From NCBI GenBank assembly GCA_033964015.1, contig CM066912.1, positions 23,175,073-23,239,072 on the forward strand: DNA of 64,000 bases. The letters are read 5' to 3'. The notes under the pieces were generated by a model, which was not told the DNA's origin, did not search any database, and saw nothing but the letters and a program-made list of their open reading frames with translations. Numbering within the stretch: position 1 is the first letter of the stretch; each line of letters starts with the position of its first letter. Both the position numbers and the translations under genes were made by a program. Origin of the DNA: Scolanthus callimorphus (lineage: Eukaryota; Cnidaria; Anthozoa; Actiniaria; Edwardsiidae). This document shows positions 48,301 to 60,300 of the stretch, in pieces.

Positions 48301-51300
48301 CGAAATAATATACATTGTAGTGTAGACTTCTGTCTTACTGTTTTTGATATCTGATCTCAAAAAATCATTTCTTACAAGACCAAACATCGAAAACGAATCC
48401 TGAAATTTTTCCAAATCCATACACTTAAATATACAGGTTGACAGCAACATGAAATGAACATCAACAGCCAACACCATTCCTTCAACTTGGAAATATTATT
48501 TCTCAGGTTTCCTTGGGAATTTCCTCGCGGTGCTTCTCGCCAATTCTTTATTTTATCAAGACCTTGCTACAAACAAAGACATTGGTTTTGTACTATCTAA
48601 AAATTATTTGCACTTTACGTCAAAATTACTCTATTTATCGGCGGATTTCCTCTTAATTTGTTAAAGTATAAGTCAATTATAGGTTTTTAAATGTTTTTTT
48701 TATTTCTCTAAGCAATGCTTTTTGTATATTTTACAAACTATCTTATAACTATACATTTTCACCACGTACAGCGCTTAGCAAAGTACTGGATAAGCGATTT
48801 ATAAATATTATTTATTTATAGATTTAGGCAATGCCTAATTAAAGCGGAACTCCAATCATACACACCCACTTCTTACTGCATGGTTTATCTGCCTCGTCCC
48901 TAGGCGTCTCTATTTGGTAGAAAAAGAGAGAAAAGCCTCTTGCGAGTGTTCTGGTAGCGAGCGCGCAATGCATCTTGGGAACGGTTCGATTTCGCAATGC
49001 ATCATGGGAAGGCTCAAACCTTCGCCCTTCCCATGATGCCTTTCGCGCTAGCTCGCTCCCAGTCGCTCTCGTCTCGAAAATCACTAGAACGCGCCTGGGT
49101 ACGAGGCAGATGGTTTATTCTTATAAAAATGTATCACTTTAGAGGACCCTAGCTTGGGATACCCAGCCTGGAATTTTAGTGAATTTTGAAATGATCACCC
49201 TGGAATTTATGGTTACGCTTGTAAATGACCGATTGGATTGAGTTAAAAATATAGTTTCTCTCTTTCATCGCGGGCCACACTAGCAACAGAGAGTTGGCAA
49301 ACCATCTCCGATTTCGCTATTAGTTCAGTCCCTTTTGTCTCCTTGCATCTCGCACTGTTTACCTCTTTGAAGAATCCAGATCAATCTCTGTGATTATCAA
49401 TGTATTTTTTTTTTTTGGGGGGGGGGGGGGGGGGAGTTGGCGTCAACATGCAGCAAGTTTTTGCAGTTTGGAGTCCAAACGAACGCCGCGGCGCTATGCT
49501 GGATGTGGAGGACGAAGCGACGTTGAATGATACGTATGGGGCTTCACTGCGCGCCTTCGGCGCGGGGAGTTCCGCTATTTTATTAGGTTCTGGTCTGTTT
49601 ATTTGAGGAGTAGCTTGAAACAGTTTTGTACTGTATTCTAGGTCGGAAAGGAAACTGCCGCAGTATCTTATATTAAGCGTTTTAATATCCCTTTTTCTTC
49701 ATTAAACTCGTTTCATAATAATAAACTATACGAAGTCTAAATCAGCTGTCACTTCAGGGCCGTAGCGAGCACACAATCATTTGAATGTCTTATAGTTTAG
49801 CCATCTGTTCTAGCTCAAATGGCTCAAAGAATGTTTTATGTGCGGTCCTGCGTTGAATTTTCGTCCCACCTCTGTCACCATAAATCACGAAGAGTACCGA
49901 AATATTCCCACAAATCGAGTTAAAGGACAGTAAAATTACGACTGCTAGCCTGATTTGCCATAATAAGAGAGTTTCAGTTTGAGAAACTGTATCATTTAGT
50001 AGCGCAAGGAATTATCTTTCAGGATCTGTCAGGTTTCGTCCTCATCGCTTCCTTGCACATTTATATTGGTTCCCTGTCTACAAACACATTTTAATTGGAA
50101 TCGAACTGCTATTATTTTTCTGCGACTCTCGCTGACAACCCTTTTTATTTCCTCACCTGTGATTATTTGCAGATACATCAAGTAACAGGATCTGTTAATT
50201 ATCTGTTAGCATTTAATCTATTTGCTGTCATATTTTTCAAAGAAGTCACCATCGATTTGTCATTTTGATAACAGCCCCGTCCAGGAATGTGTGCGGGGGA
50301 CGGCGTTAAAGAACCACTGGGGACGTAATAAACCCTCTGGCAGTGACCACCCTCAGCGTCTGTGCTTAGGACCGATTGACTGCCAGTGGCGCCCTTGGGA
50401 CCCAGCGTAATTCAGCTTACGAGCTGCGAGTTTTGGGAGTCGGTCGCAAATACTTTTTTCTAACCAAACTAGTTTTGGAAACCGGTTTTCTAATTCATCT
50501 TGACTTCTGAATGGTCACATGTCATTACTTGCTATCTGAGGTCAAGGAGACTCTGTTCTATATATTTGTTCGCAGTTTCCTCTTTCAGTGTCGTCAGATA
50601 CCACTACTGGCCATGAAATTCGTGGTATTTTATTTTCATAGCTGGCGAAATTACGTTTGAGTAAGATTATTTTTCAGTGCCATTAAAGCTATATCGCTCC
50701 GGGATAACTCTTCGTGAGAATTTCCTTTCCTGCTAAGTTCATTTGACCCTATTTTGTTTCCGGAACTATTAGCTCCTCGTCTCCCACATTGTGTGAAAAA
50801 AGCAAACCATGCTTTTAAATAGAAAGCGAATCCATTCCGAAATGTTTTGGTCAAGATACCATAGCACAGAGGATTGCAACACGTATGAGCTACCAAACAC
50901 TCATAAGCGAAACTAAAAAGGATTCTTGCGGTAGTTTCGTCTTTGAAGATGCGCCTCATGATGTAGGCGACTTGAATCGGCATGCATAGAATAGTATATA
51001 TAATAACTATAACTACAAACGCTCTTGCTATCTCTGTCTCCTCTCTTCGGTTCACTTGCATATTCATGTTTTGCCTGTTTTCTCGGTGTTCCTTGAGCTT
51101 CATTGCAATTCTCGAGTAGCAGATAATCATCGTTGACAGAGGTACGACGTACTTTGAAACCATAAAAATTGTAAACGACTGTGCATAGTATTTATAAGGC
51201 CATTCTATCGTGCAATGGAAGTCACTGTCAATTCCCTTTGGAGGTATCACGACCGGCATCACGCCTACAAGTCCTATAACCCATGTTAGTGCAATTGTTG

Positions 51301-54300
51301 CTCTGACTGCCTTAGCGGAAGGCTTGGGTTTAAACGGATGTACAACAGCTCTGTGTCGAAAGATTACCATAGCAGTCAAAGTGCTGAACCCCGCAATAAG
51401 GCAAATCAGCCTGATATTCGGAACAATAGTGCAGAAGGCTTGACAGTATCCATTGCCTACTTTCACGTATCGTGATAACAAGTAGAAGGTGAGAAATGTC
51501 AGGTCAGCTACACTTAAGTTGCGATAAAACATTCGTGCGCACTCCTTCGTCGATTTCTTGTCCCATTTCTGCCACCATAAATCACTGCCAGTACCAATAT
51601 GTTTCCAGTAATAGAAACTATAGACATCAGGATCACCAGAGCTAGCCTTATCCAGCTTTCGCTGCCAGCAATAGTGTCCCTAATTTGTGATTCACTTACG
51701 TTTTCCAGAGAGGAAACGTTGAGCATGTTTGTACTATAATCTTATTGAGCTCACTAAATAAATGATTAGTAAAAGTGAATTTCGTATCGTGTTGGCCAAG
51801 AGAGGTCTTCTGTTCTACGAAGCTGTGATGTGTTTTAGCATTTTTTATGACACCTTCAAGCTAGCATCCAAGCCAGTATTTCTGTACTATAATCTTGTTG
51901 AGTCCACTGAATGAATAATGTCTATTGTGCTTTATGTTGCGCTGTCCAAGAGAGGTCTTCAGTTGAACCCAGCAATGATTTTTAGCATTAGAGTTTTACT
52001 GACATATTCAAGCTAGCATCCAAGCTAGCATTTTTGTACCAATCTTATTGATTCCACTATTAAAAGAACGAAGTAAGGGAAGTTTGTACTCTGTCTACAA
52101 GAGTGGTCTTCAGGTAAACCCAGCAATGATGTTTAGAATTAGATGTTTGATGACATCTTCAAGCTAGCATCCAAGCTAAACGTTTTATACTAATCTTGTC
52201 GAGTCCACTAAATGAACGTAGTAAAGTGAATTTTGTGTGGTATTGTCCAAGAGGTATTCTGTTGAACCCAGCTGTGAATTTGGTAGCATTAGATTCACTG
52301 TAGGCGTTCGACAGGCCGTCAGCAAGCCGATTGCCTTAGTGCGACTGATATTTGTTTCTCTTCTCAGACGTCTTAATTGGAATCAAACAGTGATTACTTG
52401 CGTTAGACTTCAGTAGACTACTTCTTTTATTCGGGAATTGGGTCTTGGGTTTTTCGCTCTTTGAGGGTGGTTCTTATAGACATTTGTACCAGAGATCTTT
52501 ACCATGTTGAACCTATCGATCATCTTGTCCCAGGAAGAGATATAATACAGTAGTTTTTCCTTGTGCACTCGACATCTTCATTTAATACAAGCTACGATTG
52601 TTTACACTTGATTTTAATATCACCTCATTTTGATGACAGCTGTCTGGCCTTTGTCTCAGGGACATTAAACTTACATCCTGCGATTTGAAATATGAAATAG
52701 TTAAGACACATCACAGGTTGTTAGTTTTCACGCTTTTAATATTTTACATTTTTCACAATGATGTTCTTAGACACCATGGCACTAAGAAGATTGATTACAC
52801 TTTGCGACTTTAATATACGTTTTAACGTAAAAGACTTCTAATGCAAAAAAGCCACATTTCAAGCAATTTAAAATTTCTTGAAACCTCTTAGCGTTTTATT
52901 TTACTTTTATTTACGCATTCAGTGTTTGCATAAATGATTTAGTAGATGTTTTTTTGAACGGGTTAAACTGAGTATAGAAAAGAAGATCACCCTAAATTAA
53001 TTAAAGTGGCGCGATGGGGATGTTTCAGTCTGGCTACAAAAACCGTGACCATCAATTCAATGCAATTTTATTTATAACAGGTTACATCGAAATATTTTAT
53101 TTACATCAAATAACATCGAAGTATTTATTTACTTCGAATAACATCCAAGTATTTATTTACATCAACATCGAAATATTCCTGCGATTTGAACAACCACATG
53201 CAATAAGTACGCCCGTAGAAAATCAAACTTGATTTCTGCTTGGCGAAATGATTTCTGAATCAAGTATTCAGGCCACAAAACTGTCAATCGCTGAGCGTTT
53301 GGGCATTGACTAGCTCTCATTTGTTGAGCAAGAAAACCTGGATAAACATCCCAGGTATTCTTCCAGGGGCCGGTTCCTAGAATGTGAGATAACAGTTATC
53401 AGTATTAAATGCGCTTATCCAACGGATAAATCCAGAGCAAATCCTATACAACAGATAACTTTTATACGTGGACAACTTTATCCAACCTTTCAGGAACTGG
53501 CCCAGGCGCCCGTTTCTCGAAACGCCCGAGAATTCTCGGGCCCGAAAAGTTTGTTTTGAAATGTTAATAGATTGATCCCCAAGTTTTTCGTTTTCTTTTC
53601 TATCCTGATGATTTAATAGTCTAATAATAATAATAATAATAATCGTTTATTTACCAATTTGCAGTAAAAACTGAATTACATGGTTAAAAATATATATATA
53701 CAACAATGGAAAACTATCTATATGCAACACTATATACATGAATATGATAATAATAATGATATCCTTTGAAACTAAAAGCTAATGGCGAAGCTTTATAAAA
53801 CTACAAGAGCCCTGTGTCAGTAATTTTCTTTCTCCCGCCGCTCGTGGGCGTAAGTTGTAGTTATGCGATGTTACAGCATGTTCTTTAGGTGAGAGAAAGT
53901 TGATCGGGTGGTCTTTGTGGGCAATCTTTTCCATGTACTTGCGACATAGCTCCACCCTTCGCTCTGCTAGACTACTTAATACGCGTGAACCTGAGGGTAT
54001 CTTCATAACTATATGATGGATAAATAATACGAAGGGCCGGTTTTGTATCGATTCTAACTTAGTGGACAGACATTCAGGTATATTTTGCCAAACCTGTACC
54101 CCATACTCAAGTGACGGTCTTACAGTTGTTAAGTAGACCGGCTTTGTCGGTCCGTATAGGGGAAAACTGTGACCTCGACCTGGAAAATCATTTTCCAGCC
54201 CTCGGTCACAGTTTTTCCCTATACGAACCGACAAAGCCGGTAAATAGCATATATTTATTTGCTGTGGTACAAGCGGTTTTAGGAAATGGATTCAATTTTC

Positions 54301-57300
54301 CGAAAGCTACTTATGCTTTGCGAAAATTTAAAGGAAATGTTTGTTCCGCTATTCGTTTATCTCTTTACAGTAATTTCCCTAGCTACACAGAATATTCCCG
54401 CATGGTAACCGCGCCTCACGTCGAGTACTTGTACCACCGGAAGCGGATAAAAGAGCGGGAAAAGGCAGGGAGGCATGACGGGAAGGCGAAATGGCTACGA
54501 GTGGCGTGCAGGCAACAGTGACAGACAGGTAGGTGAGAGAAATAATGCTTTCCTACGTAACAACGTGAGTAGGAAAGCGTTTTCATTGCGGTTTGTAGCA
54601 TACCTCTATTATGGATAGCCTTCATTGTTCATTTCGGCTATATATACATTGTTTAAATTAGCGAGCTTTCTCCCGCTTGTTGAACAGCAAAACGAGACGC
54701 TTTACTGTGACCAAATTTCACTTTTTATAGTCTAAAATTTAAAAAATATATATGTATTCTCATCGTTAGGATTAAAACTCTAGCCCTCGGAGTTGTACAC
54801 TGCTTTTTGCGAGCAGGGTCCTTTTCCCACTGGGTTTTTGCCCCAAGAAGTGGATTTTATCCCAGTGGGTTTTTCGCGCGCAGTGTACGGATTTATGTAT
54901 TTCTTAGTCATATGGTTGTAAACGTAGTTTCAAATACATTTTGATAGAAATTCTATTTCATAGAATACAATAGCATTCTCGCACATTCAGTCCTTGTTTA
55001 TTATTATTGTAATTTTTATTTGATGTAAAATATAACGTAGTAAATATTGAACATTGAAATGACACAGAAATCCCGCGCGCCAAAAAACTATCCGAAAAAA
55101 AACAAACAGTGGAGAGCCGGCTAACAGGCTCTCCAGTTGTTTTTTTTCGGATATTTGATTTTTTTGCGCGCGGGATTCCTGTGTCACGGGAGAAATGAAA
55201 TGACACAGGAATCCCGCGCGCCCAAAAATATCCGAAAAAAAAAAAAAACAGTGGAGAGCCGGCTAGCAGGCTACATACCGAGTCAGAGAAAGGACATCCA
55301 TTTCCATCGGCTGATTTAGAGAATGCTGTGCAATATTTTCGGTTTACGAGATTTATGCACGCAATTCTACTCTAATATCGCGAATGAAAAACAATAACAA
55401 AAAGAGTGGCCAATATCGTTCCCAGAGGTAGTCTCTGGCGTCAGACAATCGTCGCCCGATTCTGATTGGTCGACATTCCTGCTCGCATTTTTTTTTCAGA
55501 CCAGGACTTCTGGTCTCGTCAGTATCTAAAGCCTCCTGGGAACGATCACAGGGAATTTCTGCCGAAACCCATCCGTGGGAAAGCTGAATATCCCATGGTA
55601 GAGGAATTGGAAGTGTTCGGATTCCCATTGCGCGCTATCCATGTGAATTCTGAACACTTCCTATGCGTGTGCCATGGGAAATTTCAGTTGGGTTTCTGCA
55701 GAAATTCCCTGTGGATATCGAGGACTAGTTGACTGAGCGGCTTTTAATCAAGATCTAGTTGCAGGCGCATTTTAATACATTGTAAGCCATCTTCGATGCT
55801 TAACATTTTAGCCTTTCTCTGGAGGAGCATATCCCTGGACCTCTCTAGGGTTCCCACGGGTCCTTAAAAACCAGACCCTGCTCCAATGAAATGTAACAAC
55901 AGCCGATAGGTCTGTTTTAAGGCCAGTTTACACTTGGAATTTTTGCTGCAATTTTGTCGCGCGAGTCGCGGCGATTTTTCTCGCACGTACGCGTCAACTC
56001 AAAATTGCTAATGTAAACTAGATGCAACTCGGCGCGACCGACTGCAAATTTTGTCGCATGATGTCGCGGAGATTTCAAACATGTTCGAAACTCGTTGCAA
56101 CTTGATGCGATTTGAAGAAAAGAGAGCACAGAAATCGCACCGGATTTGCATCTCGTTTACATTAGAGAGTTGGAATTGCAACTCGCGCGAGAAAAATCGC
56201 CGCGACAAAATGCAACAAAAATCGCAAGTGTAAACCGGCCTTTAGGCTTCAGCTCGCGGGGAACGTACCAAGTTCAGATAGACTAGGGCGTGGCTAAACA
56301 TCGTAGGACACATAACGCGCAACATTGTAGTCGGACAAGTGTCCTTCATTCTTTCCAGTTTAGTCACACGAGAAATATTGCGCTACATATGTCTTGTTGA
56401 GATGTAGCTTTAGTTATGGAGTCCTGCCAATGCCAATGCAACATTTGTCATTTAAAGAGACCGTGTCAGCCACTCCTTTGTTATTGTTTTCTTTGATATT
56501 AGATAACGAATTACGTGTAGAAATCTCTTAATAAACATCCCAAAACAAAGTTTCAGATTTGATTTACTAAATTCAATCGAGAACATTGCTCCATATTCTC
56601 TAAATCAGCCGATGGAAATGGATGCTTTCTCAGACTTGGTATGTTGCTATGCTGTCAAAATGGCGGCTGACACAGGCTCTTTGAGCCTCATTCAGCCTCC
56701 ATTTTGTCAATCGCAATATTTTCGATTGAATTCGGTAAATGAATAACAAAGCTTTGTTTTTAGATGGCTATTTCACGATTACTGCACGTAATAGACCTCC
56801 TCAGCTTGGGCGTAATGTTGTCCCATTTCAGATCACGTGGCATTCATTTGAATAATCTTTCTTTGTTTGGGTTGCTTCCTTTGGTGCTTAGCAGAAAAAC
56901 AAACAAAGAATACTCAGGGGAATGCCAGGTGATCTGAAATGGGACAACATTACGCCCAAGCTGAGGAGGTTTATTCGTTGTCTTATATCGACTGAAAACA
57001 ATAACAAAGGAGTGGTTGACTAAAGCTATTTAAGACTTCACAAGGAACACATCGGATGTATAGAGGTTACTTATTACATGGCCGCGCGAGATACAAACTT
57101 TATTTTCGTGTGTTGACAATTTATCTCATGAGTGAGCGCAGCGATTGAGTGTGATACATTTTTAACACGAGAAGATAACATTTGTATCTCTAAGCGATCA
57201 TCTAATGTTCTGTTTATTAGACAAACATCAGTGAAATACTAAATCATGATTTGTTTTAGATGATATCAAGTAAGTTGCGGGAGATACCCTTATATTTCAC

Positions 57301-60300
57301 TGATGTTTATCATTTTTTAGATATCGAGTCCACCGCTCGGCCTAGCGGTTACAGAGTCGGAATCAAAACCCCAGACATCTGATTCCTTGCCACCGCCCGT
57401 TGCACCGACAACCGAGCCGCCGTCACGGAACACTGTAGAAAGTTGTATCCACAAACGGACGTGCGGGTGTGGCAAGGGGACTGGAGACGAACGCTCGACG
57501 CCGAGAATCTCGAGTAGGCAGAACAGCTGGGTAAGTGACACTTTACAACATGATGACGTCAACAATTTTTCGCGCAATCAATACATGCTTGGCTATACTT
57601 ATTAAGCGTGTTCAGTGCACGTTTCGGTTGGTGATATGTGACCTGGTATATGAACCATTCATCAACCATTCGTGAAAATGATCCTCAAAAATCAAGGTTT
57701 GCGTCATGTAAAATGTGAAAATGTTTCAGATCTTTCAGCCATTTTTTAGCGATGGCCTCCAGCTGCTTAAAGATTTCGCACGGAAGAACGGAAGAAATGT
57801 TGAAAGGGCATGTTGAACTGTTATGACTTCGTCCAAATGAAGCTTTGTTTAGACTTGTTACCATCTTTATTATTTTCCAACTACAGGACCGCGGCCCGCC
57901 AACTCATCACAAAAGGTTCAGTCTTCAAAGCAACGGGAGTACTGTGCCAAGAGATGTAGGTCGAATAATGAGATCAGCTAGTGATGCCCATCCTCTTAGT
58001 CCGCCCAAGATGCCACAGAACAGAAGAGGTGAGATGGACATAAGATACTTTGTCACATACATACTGATATTTATTACCACCAAGCCGGTAAAAAACATTT
58101 AACTAATGCCCTTTGATTTTCCGTGGTAATATACCACATGGTGAAAATGTTGTGTACTCACAAGGCTTGTTTATACCACCACGAAAAGGAAAAACATAAA
58201 AATAGAAACAGAACGCGCACGATAGAAACAGAACGCGCACGATAGAAACGGCTTTACGCACACGCAGCCAATCGGTGTTTCATTGATTCTGTTAGAGCAC
58301 GCTGATGATGGCGCGTTCCGTGGAATGCAGTATTATATTCCGAGGTTAAATGGTTAACCTCGGGAATGCAGTATGTTTCCCTCGGTCCCAGTACTGAAAA
58401 GATGTGCTTCATTATCATACCAATTGTCAAAGGGAACAAAAAGAGAAAAAACATTTTTTTTTTCACGTGAATGAATTCCATGTGCAAAAGGGCGCGCAAA
58501 TGTGGTGGATTTTGTTTCCGGTTTTGAATTTTTTTTTCAGTCACGTGACTTCCGGTGTTGTTATTCCCGGTCAATAAAACATATTGTTATATAGCGAGTG
58601 CTCACTCCAACCGAGCGCGCGCTTTTATTGGCTAAATCAAGGTCACGTGGTGAATGGTCCCCGATCAGTCAATATTTCGAAACATTTTTGACCGATTGGG
58701 GAATATTGCTTTCGCGCACGTCGCGTTTGAGAGCGGGAAACAAATTGCAGTTCCTTTTTTGCTATATAACAAAACACTAAATGACTACTCCCTCGGGAAA
58801 CACCAGTTTTGTTTCCATCGAATCCCGATGTTTCCCTCGAATTCGACTTCAAGAAACATCGAGATTCTTGGGAAACTAAACTGATGTTTCCCTCGGGAGC
58901 AGTCATTAAGTGTATACTGTTGCCCTCCCAGTTTTCGCCAGAGAAACAGTCGAATTTCTTCACTTTCACCTGATACACTCTCGACCAATAAGATTCTAGA
59001 AAAAGTGAACTTTGACACTTGGTATATAATAAATACTTATACTCATGGACCATATCAGTCTAGATATATTGTATCACTTATTGTTTTCGTACAACGCATA
59101 GGTGATATGTATCTCTGCCAAATTGAATATTTAATTTGTAACAACATTTTCCTACAGGAATGACATTATCACGTCTACGAAAAAAGGTACGTGTCGAGAA
59201 TTTACTAAGAATCGGTTTAGAACCGGACCTGGGCGTCCAGGAAATCATGCAAATCTTTTTGAGATTTTTAATGGTTGTTTCACGACCAGTGTTGAACCGA
59301 CTAGAACCAAATTTCGTCGGGCATTTCTAATGTTGGACCGATGTTGATAATAATCTAATAGCGGAGCTCCAGCGCGGGCCGAAGGCCCGCGCAAGCGGAG
59401 CACCATACCTAAGGGAAAAACGTATACCATCGAGTTGATTTTTGAACGTCACGGGCATTTTGGATCATTTTGATGACGTCATTGATGGCGTGAGGGAACG
59501 TGACTTTGGTGTAGAGTTCCTCTGATGGTCTTTGAAAGTTTGTCCAAGTTTGGCTTCTAGAGAAGCTTCCCTTCGGGAGATATGATTTTTTCTTTATTTT
59601 TCTGGTATTAAACCTATAGTGTCCGCCGTCCGTCCGTCCGCCGTCCGTCCGTCCGTCCGTCGTCCGTGTACACATGGGAACCCTGTGGTATGCAAAGAAA
59701 AAATTATATCTCCTCAAGGGAACATCCTAAGATAGCCATACTTGGGATATTTTGTCTATGCCACAAGGGGGGTGCTGTAGCACGGTCACGTGATGTGACG
59801 TCATCGATGACGTCATCTATGCTTAAAAAATGAATATCTCGTGAAGAGAAGACTCTAAAACAACCAAACTTGGGTAGTGTGGTCTAGGTCACCAGATGAG
59901 CGAAATGAAGTGGTCACGTGATGTGACGTCATAGATGACGTCATCTATGCTTGAAAAATGAATATCTCGTGAAGAGAAGACTCTAAAACAACCAAACTTG
60001 GGTAGTGTGGTCTTGGTCACCAGATGAGCGAAATGAAGTGGTCACGTGATGTGACGTCATCGATGACGTCATCTATGCTTGAAAAATGAATATCTCGTGA
60101 AGAGAAGACTCTAAAACAACCAAACTTGGGTAGTGTGGTCTAGGTCACCAGATGAGCAAAATGAAGTGGTCACGTGATGTGACGTCATCGATGACGTCAT
60201 CTATGCTTGAAAAATGAATATCTCGTCAAGAGAAGACTCTAGAACAACCAAACTTGGGTAGTGTGGTCTAGGTCACCAGATGAGCAAAATGAAGTGGTCA

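Noticed and set aside
49400..49606. Frame beginning after a G-run
   Set aside because: Glycine start comes from poly-G; the remainder has no recognisable domain or splice context.
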